From CBDCDJ01 sp965215355 (GTDB taxonomy: Bacteria; Deinococcota; Deinococci; Deinococcales; Trueperaceae), in the NCBI GenBank assembly GCA_965215355.1, contig CBDCDJ010000007.1:1736001-1800000 (forward strand): a stretch of 64,000 bases of DNA. Reading direction: 5' to 3'. Position 1 is the stretch's first letter; every line of letters starts with the position of its first letter. Both the position numbers and the translations under genes were made by a program. Below are positions 43,186-51,890 of the stretch, piece after piece. Under the pieces are notes generated by a model. That model ran no database searches. It was not told the origin of the DNA and saw only the letters and a list, made by a program, of their open reading frames with translations.

Positions 43186-44199
43186 ATGGCAGGAACGGCT
43201 CTTCTCATCAGCGGTTTGCAGACGCGCTTGACCATTCTCGAGACCGCGCTCGGCCGGCTGGGTTGGCGAGTCGTCCCCTTTCTCAACCCCCAAGAGGCCC
43301 TGCAGAGTTTGAAGACGACCCCTTACGAAGCCGTCTTCTGCGACGAACAGGTGCGCGGCGCGAGTCCCGCCGGGTTGCTGGTGGGCTTGCGGCGGCTCGT
43401 GCCGGGGCTGCCCGTTTACGTGTTCAGCAACGTCGACGACCCTCACCGTTTCCGGCTGTCGGGCCAGCCCACCGCGCTGCTGCACTTTCCGCCGGTCGCG
43501 GGGCAAATCCCCGCGCCGCTGGGCACCAAGAGTGAAGTCGCCCTGGGCGTGGTCGAAACGCCGCTCGCGGGCAACACCTCGCTGCTGGCGCTGCCCGACC
43601 TTATCGAGATGATGAGTCTGAGCGGGCAGCAGGGCGTGGTGGAGTTGGCCTTCGGCAAGCAAGGGTTCGTGGTGGTCAACAAAAACAAGCTCGAGCACGC
43701 GGTCTGCTTTGCGAACGGCGTGGCCAAAAGCGGCCTGCAGGCCCTGGCCCAACTCATGAGTCTTGAAAACACCGACTTTCGCGTGACCGACTACGTGGCC
43801 CCGGCCCGGCCCAGCATCAACCTGCCCACGAGCAGCGCGGTGACCGAAGCCGCCCGCCTGGCTGACGAGTCGGGCCGCTTCGAAACGGTGCTCGCCGAAC
43901 TGCTCAGGCTGTGCCCGGGCGTGAGCGCCGCCGCGGTCGGCTACGCGAGCGCGCCCGCCCCGGCCCAGGGCGCGGGCGACGCCGCGGCCCTGTTCACGCT
44001 CGCCAAAAGTTTGCTCACCAGCAACCGCGCCGCGCTGGGGGAAAACCCCAAAGAAATAAACATCGACACCGACAAAGACAGCTTCGTCTTGTTAACTTTC
44101 GGCGCGAGCGCGCTGCTCGTCGCGCAGGCACCGGTCAGGACCAAAACGCACCTTTATGTGGCTGTTCAGGAAGTGCTTTCGACCCGGCCCAAACGCTGA
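43186..44199 (+). CDS. Receiver-like + PATAN (DUF4388) + Roadblock/LC7-like regulatory protein
   Basis: 337 residues, cytoplasmic. Residues 1-110 look like a degenerate receiver (LLISGLQTRLTILETAL at the start, FCDEQVRG at the phospho-site, YVFSNVDD). Residues about 135-210 match PATAN/DUF4388: LPDLIEMMSLSGQQGVVELA, then VNKNKLEHAVCFANGV. The C-terminal 110 residues resemble Roadblock/LC7 (FETVLAELLRLCPGVSAAAVGY, TDKDSFVLLTFGASALLVAQ). Roadblock proteins act on Ras-like GTPases such as MglA; PATAN domains are adaptors in two-component systems. The receiver seems unable to be phosphorylated normally. Leaderless start at 43186. Domain calls are by pattern only. Confidence 0.7.
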   Translation: MAGTALLISGLQTRLTILETALGRLGWRVVPFLNPQEALQSLKTTPYEAVFCDEQVRGASPAGLLVGLRRLVPGLPVYVFSNVDDPHRFRLSGQPTALLHFPPVAGQIPAPLGTKSEVALGVVETPLAGNTSLLALPDLIEMMSLSGQQGVVELAFGKQGFVVVNKNKLEHAVCFANGVAKSGLQALAQLMSLENTDFRVTDYVAPARPSINLPTSSAVTEAARLADESGRFETVLAELLRLCPGVSAAAVGYASAPAPAQGAGDAAALFTLAKSLLTSNRAALGENPKEINIDTDKDSFVLLTFGASALLVAQAPVRTKTHLYVAVQEVLSTRPKR

Positions 44200-44223
44200 G
44201 GTTCAGACGCTCCTCCTTAGGAA

Positions 44224-44250
44224 GGAAGCGAAAGCTTCCGACGCTCTTTT
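44224..44250 (+). terminator. Rho-independent terminator candidate
   Basis: GGAAGC-GAAA-GCTTCC (44224-44239), a stable GNRA-type loop, followed by CTCTTTT. It lies 24 nt past the stop at 44199, before the efflux operon. Confidence 0.7.
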
Positions 44251-44297
44251 AGAATCGTCAGAAACGTCTGCGCCGGCCTGTTACGCTGGCGGGTCTG

Positions 44298-44303
44298 TAA
44301 AAT
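44298..44303 (+). promoter_or_regulatory. Candidate -10 box of the efflux operon
   Basis: TAAAAT, 14 nt before the TTG at 44318. No good -35 seen. Confidence 0.45.
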
Positions 44304-44317
44304 TGTCGCCGTAGCCG

Positions 44318-45757
44318 TTGCCTGGGGCGGCGGGGGCGCGTAAGCTTTCAGGGGGACAAGGAGTTGGTCGTATCCGCAGGGTCGTGTTCGCGTTTGTGTC
44401 CGGGGTTGTGTTTATGGTCGTCAGCACGGTTGCCGCCGCGCAGGTGCAGCTCAGCTTTCAAGAGGCGCTCGCCGCTGTGCCGACGAGCCCGCGGGTCGCC
44501 GTCGCCCGCACCGAGGTAGAGTTGGCCCGCAAACAACTCGACGTCACCGCTTCGTTTTTGCAGAGCAACCTGAGCGGCGGCTACACGCGGACTTTCTCGA
44601 ACTTGACCACGAACGGCGTGACCAGCTACGACGCCGGTGGCAACCTGGACCCGCTCCAACTGACGACCGCACTCAACCTCGTTCCTTACGGACCCTTTGA
44701 GGACCGTGTGGTGCGGGGCCGCTGGGCGTTGCAACGGGCCGAAGCTGCGTTGCAAGACGAGACCGCCGCAGTGGTGATAAGCGTGACCGAGCAGTACCAA
44801 AACGCGCTGCGCGCCGAACAAAACGTCTCGGTCGCGCGCGCTCAGCTCGAGCTGGCTCAAGCCCAGCTTGGGGCGGCGCGCGTGGGCTTCGCAGCCGGAA
44901 CCACCACGACCAGCGGCGTGACCGGCGCAGAACTGAGCGCACGACAGTCGGAACAAGACGTAGAGATTGCGCTCACCACGCAAGCCCAAGCCCTCGCCGC
45001 CCTGTCGGTTACCCTGGGGCGCACAGTCGACGCCCTCGCCGGCGGGGTGCCTGACAACGCCGCCCCGGGCCTGCTCGCCGAAACCAACGACAAAACCACA
45101 GACGCGCTTTTGGCGCGGCGCAGCGACCTTTTGAGCGCCGCGCTGAACGTGGCCGAGGCCGAGCTGACGGCCGCCGCCACGCTCCGCGACAACCTGCCGA
45201 GCGGCACGCTGAGCGCGGCTTACACCAACGGCAGCGACGGCAGCAGCTTGCAGCTCGGCGCGCAGTTCAGCACCGGCGGCCCGAACGCCTACCAGCCGAC
45301 TCTTTCGGCCGGCATCGACCCGGACTCGGGCTTGCCCGGCCTGGCCCCGGGGCAGGTCTCGAGCGCGTTCAGCGTCGGGCTGGGCCTCAACATTCCCCTG
45401 AACGCCGCGCTCGACGCCGCCCTCGAGGCGGCGCGCCTCAACGTCGACACTGCGCGTCTGCGCGGCGCGCAAACGCTCGCCCTGGCGCGGCTCGAGGTGG
45501 CCAACCGCGCCGCCGACGTGACGGCGGCCGAGGCCCAAGCGGACCTCGCCCGGCAAGTCCTGGCGCAGCGCCGAGAGAGTTCGCGTGTCGCGCGGCAACG
45601 GTTCGAGCTGGGCTTGTTGCCGCAACTCGAGGTCCGGAGTGCTGCAGTCACCGCGCTCGAGGCCGAACTCGCGCTGCACCGGGCCGAAGACGCGGTGCGG
45701 CTGGCTTACATGCGCTACGCCGCGGCGCTGGGAGACGACCCCAGGGAGGTTTTTTGA
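44318..45757 (+). CDS. TolC-family outer-membrane efflux protein
   Basis: 479 residues. After an N-terminal signal segment (FAFVSGVVFMVVSTVAAAQ) come two TolC-type helical-hairpin repeats, first opening with LSFQEALAAVPTSPRVAVARTEVELARKQL in short blocks, rich in Ala/Leu/Arg coiled coil, with beta segments between (GTLSAAYTNGSDGSSLQLGA, FSVGLGLNIPLNAALDAALE). It would form the outer-membrane channel of the tripartite pump encoded downstream. The start is unsure: TTG at 44318 is the longest frame, but AAGGAG at 44357-44362 has no in-frame start codon well placed after it. First gene of a five-gene operon. Confidence 0.85.
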   Translation: MPGAAGARKLSGGQGVGRIRRVVFAFVSGVVFMVVSTVAAAQVQLSFQEALAAVPTSPRVAVARTEVELARKQLDVTASFLQSNLSGGYTRTFSNLTTNGVTSYDAGGNLDPLQLTTALNLVPYGPFEDRVVRGRWALQRAEAALQDETAAVVISVTEQYQNALRAEQNVSVARAQLELAQAQLGAARVGFAAGTTTTSGVTGAELSARQSEQDVEIALTTQAQALAALSVTLGRTVDALAGGVPDNAAPGLLAETNDKTTDALLARRSDLLSAALNVAEAELTAAATLRDNLPSGTLSAAYTNGSDGSSLQLGAQFSTGGPNAYQPTLSAGIDPDSGLPGLAPGQVSSAFSVGLGLNIPLNAALDAALEAARLNVDTARLRGAQTLALARLEVANRAADVTAAEAQADLARQVLAQRRESSRVARQRFELGLLPQLEVRSAAVTALEAELALHRAEDAVRLAYMRYAAALGDDPREVF

Positions 45758-46846
45758 ATGCGTTTTTTCGTCCTGACTTTGATGCTCATCCTGCCGTTCG
45801 GCGCTGCCCAAGCCGACCCTGCACAAACAGACACTGTGCAACCAGACACTGCACAGCCTGACACTGTGCAAACAGACACCGCCCAAAACGATGCCACCCC
45901 CCTGAGTTACGAAGACGCCCTCACCGCCGCCGTGGGGACGAGCGCGGCGGTGAACACCGCGCGGGTCGACTTGGCGAGCGCCGAGCGGGACTTGGCCCGG
46001 CTCAGGGCCGACCCGCTCGCCTTGCGCATTCCGGTGTTACAGGCCGAGCAAGCGCTGACGCGGGCACGGCAAAGCCTGCAAACGGCCGAAGCCGAGGCCC
46101 GAAACAGCGTCGCCGAGGCCTACGCGGCGGCGCTCGAGGCCCGTAGCAACGCGGTCTTGGCCGAAAAGCGCCGCGCCATCGCCCAAACCCAGGCCGAGGC
46201 CACGCAAATTCGCTTCGAGGCGGGCGCGGCCACCGCGCTCGACGTGGCGAGCGCGCAGAACACCTTGCAGGCTGCCGAGCGCGACCTGAGCGACGCGCGG
46301 GAAGCGCAGACGCTCGCCTACGACCGCCTCGCCAGCCTTCTCTCTCTCGCAACCGAACCCGCCCTCAGCGAGAGCGTTCCGGTCGGCGAGGTGCCCAGTT
46401 TGGAAGAGGCGCTGGCGAGGCTGGACGAAAACAGCGCGCTCGTGGCGGCGCAGCAGGGGCTCGAGCTGGCGCGCGCCCAACTCGCCGCCGTCGACAACGC
46501 CTTCAGCGCGCGGCGCGACATCGAGGCGGCGCGCGACGCGGTCGCCAACGCCGAAACGCAACTGCGCGAAACCCGCCGCAGTTTGGAACTCGGGGTGCAG
46601 CAAAGTTACAACGCCGTCGTCGCCGCGCAGAACCGGGTGCAGAGCGCGGCGGCCGACTTGGAGGCCGCCCAGGAAACCCTGCAAGCTCAACAGGTGCGTT
46701 TTCAAGCGGGCAGCATCTCGCAGCTCGAGCTGGCCCAGAGCGAGCTGAACGCGCAAAGCGCCGCGGCGGGGCTCGAGGCCGCCCAGCACGCCCTCGCCGC
46801 GGCGTTGCGCGCCCTGGACACGACCTTGCGCGGCGGCACGCCGTGA
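45758..46846 (+). CDS. TolC-like efflux protein, short
   Basis: 362 residues; ATG follows the upstream stop codon directly and AGGGAGG precedes it. Signal peptide (MRFFVLTLMLILPFGAAQA), then a repeated TDTxQPDTxQ linker from 15-bp DNA repeats, then long coiled-coil hairpins of TolC type (LSYEDALTAAVGTSAAVNTA, TQIRFEAGAATALDVASAQN, QVRFQAGSISQLELAQSELN). It is about 100 residues shorter than usual TolC proteins with little beta-barrel sequence, so it may be a periplasmic helper or the second half of a split channel system. Confidence 0.78.
   Translation: MRFFVLTLMLILPFGAAQADPAQTDTVQPDTAQPDTVQTDTAQNDATPLSYEDALTAAVGTSAAVNTARVDLASAERDLARLRADPLALRIPVLQAEQALTRARQSLQTAEAEARNSVAEAYAAALEARSNAVLAEKRRAIAQTQAEATQIRFEAGAATALDVASAQNTLQAAERDLSDAREAQTLAYDRLASLLSLATEPALSESVPVGEVPSLEEALARLDENSALVAAQQGLELARAQLAAVDNAFSARRDIEAARDAVANAETQLRETRRSLELGVQQSYNAVVAAQNRVQSAAADLEAAQETLQAQQVRFQAGSISQLELAQSELNAQSAAAGLEAAQHALAAALRALDTTLRGGTP
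45821..45895 (+). repeat. Five 15-bp tandem units near the start of the second TolC-like gene
   Basis: Units begin at 45821, 45836, 45851, 45866 and 45881; the first four are close copies of GCACAAACAGACACT. They encode a QTDTVQPDT-type linker directly after the signal peptide. Confidence 0.9.
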
Positions 46847-48255
46847 CCCGAGCAGACGGGGCCGAGGCGAGGGCGTCTGAGGTGACCGAGATGACCGAGA
46901 CCAAGACGGCGGAGACGGCGGAAACGACGGGGACGACTAAAACGGTTAAGCCCAAGCGACGGCGGCGGCGCTGGCTCGTCGTCGGGCTCGTTCTCTTAGG
47001 CGTCGCGGCGGGGGCGTTTTTTTTGGCGGGTCGCAACCGCGCGCCCGCGGCGCAGCGCACCCTCGTCGAGCGGGTCGTGTCAGGACCCTTCACGCGCGAG
47101 GTGTCGGGGACGGGCGTGGTCGAGGCCGCCAGAGAGCGCAGCCTCACCTTCGGCACCGCCGGGACGGTGCAGGAGGTTTTCGTGAGCGAGGGCGACGAGG
47201 TCGCGGCGGGCACCGTATTGGCGACGCTCGACACCGCCGCCCTCGAGCGCGACCTGGCCTCGAGCCGGGCCAACCTGCAGTCGGCGCGCGCCGACCTGGC
47301 GCGCCTGAACGCCCAGCAACAAGTCGACCGCATCGACACCCAGACGAGCGTCGCCAGCGCCCAAGACGCGGTGGCGAACGCACGAGAAACCCTTGCCGAC
47401 GCCGAAACCGCCCTGTCCACCACGCAGCGCCTGTTCGACACCGGGGCCGCCGCCCAAAACGACCTCACCACCGCCCAGGCAGCCGTGGAGAGCGCGCGCC
47501 GCCGTCTGGAGAGCGCCCGGTTGACCCTGCAGAGCGCGCAGACGCGCCAGGGTTCGTTCGGCGACCTCGCGGCCGCGCAGCGCTCGAGTGCGGCGGCGCA
47601 GGTCGCCGGGCTCGAGACCACTGTCGCCAACCTGGAGCAAACCCTGCAAGAAGCGAGCCTCGTCGCGCCCTTCGCCGGGACGGTCGCCGCGATCGGCTTC
47701 GAGCCCGGCGACGCGGTGGGGGGCGGCGGCGCGAGCCTGCGCCTCGTCGACACCACCAGCCTGTACGTCGCGGCCGACTTCGACGAAAACCGCGCGGGCG
47801 AGCTGGCCGCGGGGCAACGAGCGACCGTCACGCCCGACGCCGACGCCGACGCGCGTTTGCAGGCGACCGTGCGCCGGGTCGGCGCGGTCGCGGTGCGGAG
47901 CAACAACGCCGCACAGTTGAACGTCGACCTGGACTTCGCCGCGCCCCAGCCCGAGGTGCGGCCGGGCTACACGGTGACCGCCCGCGTCACCGTCAACGCC
48001 CTCGAGGACGCCCTTCTCATCCCCTTGGAAGCCATCACCGAAGAGGACGGCGAGAGTTTCGTCTACAAAGTCGCCGAGAACGAACCCGGCCGCGGCACCG
48101 CCACGCGCGCGGCGTTGCGCGTCTTGGACCGCAACGCCACCGTCGCCGCCGCCACGAGCGACGCGCTTGCCCCGGGCGACCTCATCGCGGTCATCGGCTT
48201 AGACGAATTGGAAGCGGGCGAGGCCGTGGCCTACGAGCCGCTGGTGGAGCCGTGA
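46843..48255 (+). CDS. MacA/HlyD-type periplasmic adaptor subunit
   Basis: 470 residues; GTG overlaps the upstream stop by 4 bp. A Thr/Glu-rich cytoplasmic start and KPKRRRRR lead to one membrane helix (WLVVGLVLLGVAAGAFFLAG). Then come the half-lipoyl motif (GTAGTVQEVFVSEGDEVAAG), a long alpha-helical hairpin (about 140-260), the second lipoyl half (LVAPFAGTVAAIGFEPGDAV) and beta-barrel/membrane-proximal domains. It should bridge the inner-membrane ABC permease to the TolC-like channel. Confidence 0.92.
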   Translation: MTRADGAEARASEVTEMTETKTAETAETTGTTKTVKPKRRRRRWLVVGLVLLGVAAGAFFLAGRNRAPAAQRTLVERVVSGPFTREVSGTGVVEAARERSLTFGTAGTVQEVFVSEGDEVAAGTVLATLDTAALERDLASSRANLQSARADLARLNAQQQVDRIDTQTSVASAQDAVANARETLADAETALSTTQRLFDTGAAAQNDLTTAQAAVESARRRLESARLTLQSAQTRQGSFGDLAAAQRSSAAAQVAGLETTVANLEQTLQEASLVAPFAGTVAAIGFEPGDAVGGGGASLRLVDTTSLYVAADFDENRAGELAAGQRATVTPDADADARLQATVRRVGAVAVRSNNAAQLNVDLDFAAPQPEVRPGYTVTARVTVNALEDALLIPLEAITEEDGESFVYKVAENEPGRGTATRAALRVLDRNATVAAATSDALAPGDLIAVIGLDELEAGEAVAYEPLVEP

Positions 48256-49034
48256 ACGACACGCTCCAAACCGCCCCGTCCGAAGCCGCCAGCCCGAAAG
48301 CGGTGAGCCCGGAAGCCGTCATCGAGGCGCGTGAGCTGCGTAAAATTTACCGGCTCGAGGGCGGTCTGGAAGTCCACGCGCTCCGCGGCCTCGACTTGAG
48401 AATCGCGAGGGGCCAGTACGCCGCCATCATGGGGCCGTCGGGCTCGGGCAAGTCGACGCTGCTGCAGATTTTGGGCTGTCTTGACCTGCCGACCTCGGGC
48501 AGTTACCGCCTCGCCGGCGAAGAGGTGAGCGAGCTGGAGGAAGACGTGCTGTCGGGTATCCGCAACCGGCGCATCGGCTTTATCTTTCAAGCTTACAACC
48601 TGCTGCCGCGCGCCGACGCGCTGCAAAACGTCGCGCTGCCTCTTATGTACCGGGGCACCGCGCCGGGTGAGCGCACGCGGCTGGCGAAGCGCGCGCTGCA
48701 GCGCGTCGGTCTGGGCGACCGGCTCGACCACCGCCCCAACCAGCTCTCCGGCGGCCAAAAACAGCGCGTCGCCATCGCCCGCGCCCTCGCCACGAATCCG
48801 GACATACTCCTGGCCGACGAACCCACCGGCAACCTGGACTCGCGCACCGGCGAAGAAATCCTGGGCCTGTTCCAAGAACTTCACGCCGAGGGCCGCACCG
48901 TCATCATGGTCACCCACGAACAAGAGGTCGCCGAGCACTGCGAGACCATCGTGCGCGTGCGCGACGGGGTGGTGGAGGCGCTCGAGACCGTCACGAACCG
49001 CCGCCACGCCGTGTTTACCGGGGCCATCCCGTGA
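48252..49034 (+). CDS. MacB/LolD-type ABC transporter ATP-binding protein
   Basis: 260 residues, GTG start overlapping the adaptor stop. Walker A GPSGSGKST, Q-loop IFQAYNLLPR, signature LSGGQKQRVAIARAL, Walker B ILLADEPTGNLDS and the switch His in VTHEQEVAEHC are all intact. EDVLSGIRNRRIGFIFQ is characteristic of the MacB/LolD/FtsE group. Powers the mechanotransmission-type pump with the FtsX-like protein encoded downstream. Confidence 0.95.
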   Translation: MNDTLQTAPSEAASPKAVSPEAVIEARELRKIYRLEGGLEVHALRGLDLRIARGQYAAIMGPSGSGKSTLLQILGCLDLPTSGSYRLAGEEVSELEEDVLSGIRNRRIGFIFQAYNLLPRADALQNVALPLMYRGTAPGERTRLAKRALQRVGLGDRLDHRPNQLSGGQKQRVAIARALATNPDILLADEPTGNLDSRTGEEILGLFQELHAEGRTVIMVTHEQEVAEHCETIVRVRDGVVEALETVTNRRHAVFTGAIP

Positions 49035-49046
49035 TCGAGGCACGCC

Positions 49047-50243
49047 GTGTTTTTTGAAAACATCCGCACCGCTTTAGAAGCGCTGTTCGGCAACCGCCTG
49101 CGCTCGCTTTTGACGCTCCTCGGCGTGGTCATCGGGGTGTTCGCGGTGACGACGACCATCAGCATGGGGGCCATCGCCACGGCGGGCATCACCGGCGAGC
49201 TGCAAGCTTTCGGGGCGCAGTCGCTGTTCGTGGTCGTCGACCAGGACAACCCGCAGGCCGAACCCTTTACAAACGACGACATCGAGGCGCTGTCCCGGCT
49301 GCCCATCGACATCTTGCAGACGCAGAACGTGTTCGGGACGGTGCGCGTTGCCGACAAAGACGTCGGCCTGACCCTGAACGGCACCACCGCCAACGCGCCC
49401 GAAGTGGACCGGACGCTGAAGCTCGAGCGGGGCCGCTTTTTCAGCCGGGAAGAGTTTGAACGCGCCGCGCCGGTCATCGTCTTGTCCGCCGACGGAGCCG
49501 AAGAACTCTTCCCCGACGACGCCGACCCGGTGGGCCGCGAAATCGCCTTCAGCCTCGGCGGCTCGCGCAGCTTTTACACGGTCATCGGCGTCAAGGAGCG
49601 TGTCAGCGGCGCGCTCGGCACCTTCGCCAACGACACCTCCGGCGACGTGCCGCTGGAGACCCTGTACCGCAACTTCCCCTCGGTGCCGCGCGGCGAGTAC
49701 GAGTTTTTCCCCATCACCGTGTCGCTCGACAAAAACATCGACGACATCCGCGCGCAGGTCGAGGCGGTGCTGGACCGGCGGCGCGGCGCGGACACTTACA
49801 GCGTGCAGAGCATCGAAGGGGCGCTCACGCTGTTCAACACCATCACCACGATTTTGCAGGTCGTCTTGGGCGGCATCGGCGCGGTGAGTTTGCTCGTCGG
49901 CGGCATAGGCATCCTCAACATCATGCTCGTGTCGGTGACCGAACGCACCCGCGAAATCGGGCTGAGGAAAGCGCTCGGCGCGAAAAAGAACACCATCTTG
50001 CAACAGTTTTTAATAGAGGCCGTGGTGCTGACCGTCATCGGCGGCATCGTCGGGGTGGTGTTGTCGGTTGCGAGTCTTTACCTCATCGTCGCCGCGGTGC
50101 CCTTTTTGGACCGGGTCATCATCAACCCGCTCGTCATCGCCCTCGCCTTCGGGGTGAGCGTGGCGACGGGCATCGTCTTCGGGCTGCTGCCCGCCAACCG
50201 CGCCGCCAACCTCAGCCCGGTCGAGGCGTTGCGCTACGAGTAA
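49047..50243 (+). CDS. MacB-type (FtsX-like) ABC transporter permease
   Basis: 398 residues, GTG start. One N-terminal helix (LLTLLGVVIGVFAVTTTISMG), a large periplasmic MacB_PCD domain (about 50-270), then three C-terminal helices of the FtsX fold containing GGIGILNIMLVSVTERTREIGLRKALGA in short blocks, and the family-typical ending NRAANLSPVEALRYE. In E. coli the ATPase and permease are fused in MacB; here they are separate genes. Last gene of the operon. Substrate unknown (macrolides, peptides, lipoproteins or siderophores are handled by relatives). Confidence 0.94.
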   Translation: MFFENIRTALEALFGNRLRSLLTLLGVVIGVFAVTTTISMGAIATAGITGELQAFGAQSLFVVVDQDNPQAEPFTNDDIEALSRLPIDILQTQNVFGTVRVADKDVGLTLNGTTANAPEVDRTLKLERGRFFSREEFERAAPVIVLSADGAEELFPDDADPVGREIAFSLGGSRSFYTVIGVKERVSGALGTFANDTSGDVPLETLYRNFPSVPRGEYEFFPITVSLDKNIDDIRAQVEAVLDRRRGADTYSVQSIEGALTLFNTITTILQVVLGGIGAVSLLVGGIGILNIMLVSVTERTREIGLRKALGAKKNTILQQFLIEAVVLTVIGGIVGVVLSVASLYLIVAAVPFLDRVIINPLVIALAFGVSVATGIVFGLLPANRAANLSPVEALRYE

Positions 50244-50349
50244 CCTTGGGTTGCGTTAAAAGCAGACCGACGTCAGAGACGGGGAGCGCCTAACCGCCGT
50301 GAGCGCCGTCTCTCGCCGGTCCCGCAACTAACACGGGTTGCGCTACTAC

Positions 50350-50379
50350 GCGAGACGACCTCTTCCGAGGTCGTCTCGC
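50350..50379 (+). terminator. Hairpin after the efflux operon
   Basis: GCGAGACGACCTC (50350-50362), loop TTCC, complement 50367-50379; 13-bp perfect stem, weak T content after it. It lies 107 nt past the permease stop. Confidence 0.65.
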
Positions 50380-50527
50380 TCCTCATCGCCATCTGTAAAC
50401 GTTTCTTTTCGCTCACTCGGGTAAATTTTCGAGAGCGCATTCACCCTGGAGGTCAGGGGAGCTGGCGCGAAGCGACCGAGGGGGTTAAAAAGCTGCCCCG
50501 AACAAAGCCCTTTAGAAACCTCGAGCC

Positions 50528-50555
50528 AAAACGGACACCCTTTGCGGGTGTCCGT
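50528..50555 (-). terminator. Rho-independent terminator of sucA-sucB
   Basis: ACGGACACCC (50531-50540) pairs with 50546-50555, loop 5 nt; on the minus strand the stem runs into TTTTGG. It begins 18 nt past the sucB stop. Confidence 0.85.
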
Positions 50556-50572
50556 CTTCGCTTGAACAGTCG

Positions 50573-51862
50573 TCAGACCTCGAGCAGCATCCGCGCCGGG
50601 GTCTCGACGGCTTCTTTGATGCGTTTCAAAAACGTCACCGCTTCGCGCCCGTCGACGATGCGGTGGTCGTAGGTCAGCGCCACGTACATCATCGGGCGAA
50701 CCACGACTTCGCCGTTTAGAGCGATGGGCCGCTCCTGAATCGCGTGCATCCCGAGCACGCCCGACTGCGGCGGGTTCACAATCGGCGTACTCATGAGCGA
50801 GCCGAACACGCCGCCGTTGGAAATCGTAAAGGTGCCGCCCGTGAGTTCGTCGGGCGAGAGTTTGTTGGTCTGGGCGCGTGCGCCGAAGTCAGCGATGGCC
50901 GCTTCGATTTCGGCAAAGCTCAGCCGCTCGGCGTTGCGAATCACCGGGGTGACGAGGCCCTTTTTGGACGACACGGCAATGGCGATGTCGTAGTAATTTT
51001 TGTAAACGATGCTGTCGTCACGGATTTCGGCGTTGATGGCCGGGAACTGCTTGAGCGCGTCGATACTTGCTTTGATAAAAAACGACATGAAGCCGAGGCG
51101 GATGCTGTAGCGCTTTTCGAACAGGTCCTTGTACTCGCTCCGCAGCGCCATCATGGTGCTCATGTCGATTTCGTTGAAGGTCGTCAGCAGCGCGGCCGTT
51201 TGCTGCGCCTCGACGAGCCGGCGGGCGATGGTGCGCCGCAACGGGCTCATCGGCACGGTTTCTTCCTCGCGCTCGCCGCTTTGCGGCGCGGGCGCTTCGC
51301 GTTTGGGTTCAGGTTTTTTGGTTTCAGGCTGCGGTTTTTCGTCTTTTTCAGACCTGCCCTCGAGAACCTTTTGCACGTCCTCTTTCAAGACACGCCCGCC
51401 GGGGCCGCTGCCTTTGACGTCGGCGGCCTCGAGACCGTTCTCGTCCAGCAAGCGCTGCGCCGCGGGCATCACGAAGCCTTCGCCCTCAGCACTTTCGTCG
51501 GACTCGACTTCCGCCTCTTCGGTGTCGATGGCCGAGGTTGCAACCGCTTCCTTCGCAGTTTCTTTTGCGTCCGGTTTTGCGTCTCGTTTCGTTTCGACTT
51601 GCGTTCCCGTCGCCTCCGCCGCGCCGCCCTCGCTGATGTGGGCGATGACCTCGCCGATGTCGGCGGAGTCGCCCTCTTTTTTGAGAATTTTGCTCAGCGT
51701 CCCGGCGACCGAGGCGGGAATCTCGAGCGTCGCCTTGTCGGTCTCGACCTCGACCAGGGCTTCGTCTTTCGCGACGCTGTCGCCCTCTTTTTTGAGCCAG
51801 GTGCCGATAAAGACTTCGTTGATGGACTCGCCGACGGCGGGTACTGTGAGTTCTACGGCCAT
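50573..51862 (-). CDS. sucB: 2-oxoglutarate dehydrogenase E2, dihydrolipoamide succinyltransferase
   Basis: 429 residues. Carries the succinyl group on lipoyl-lysine and passes it to CoA. The lipoyl domain has K43 in VEVETDKATLEIP. A linker rich in Lys/Glu/Pro/Ala (about 85-115) precedes the E3-binding domain (MPAAQRLLDENGLEAADVKGSG in short blocks, GGRVLKEDV). A second charged linker (about 160-205, EKDEKPQPETKKPEPKREAP) leads to the catalytic domain with the active-site His and Asp in YDHRIVDGREA. AAAGGAG before the ATG. 28 nt downstream of sucA. E3 is not in the window. Confidence 0.96.
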   Translation of the reverse strand: MAVELTVPAVGESINEVFIGTWLKKEGDSVAKDEALVEVETDKATLEIPASVAGTLSKILKKEGDSADIGEVIAHISEGGAAEATGTQVETKRDAKPDAKETAKEAVATSAIDTEEAEVESDESAEGEGFVMPAAQRLLDENGLEAADVKGSGPGGRVLKEDVQKVLEGRSEKDEKPQPETKKPEPKREAPAPQSGEREEETVPMSPLRRTIARRLVEAQQTAALLTTFNEIDMSTMMALRSEYKDLFEKRYSIRLGFMSFFIKASIDALKQFPAINAEIRDDSIVYKNYYDIAIAVSSKKGLVTPVIRNAERLSFAEIEAAIADFGARAQTNKLSPDELTGGTFTISNGGVFGSLMSTPIVNPPQSGVLGMHAIQERPIALNGEVVVRPMMYVALTYDHRIVDGREAVTFLKRIKEAVETPARMLLEV

Positions 51863-51890
51863 GCACGCTCCTTTTAAGTCGCTGTTGAGA

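Larger units (their letters stand above)
50244..50572. other. 329-bp gap between the convergent efflux and suc operons
   Basis: Holds two hairpins, listed separately. The part around 50440-50495 (GGAGCTGGCGCGAAGCGACC, then GAGGGGG) resembles a short repeat seen between genes in many bacteria, but I found no second copy here. No gene seen. Confidence 0.6.

Noticed and set aside
44348..45886. 512-residue minus-strand frame opposite the TolC-like genes
   Set aside because: Shadow of two clear plus-strand genes; low-complexity composition.
46503..47906. 467-residue minus-strand frame opposite the adaptor gene
   Set aside because: Arg/Ser/Ala-rich shadow with no motifs; the adaptor on the plus strand is well supported.
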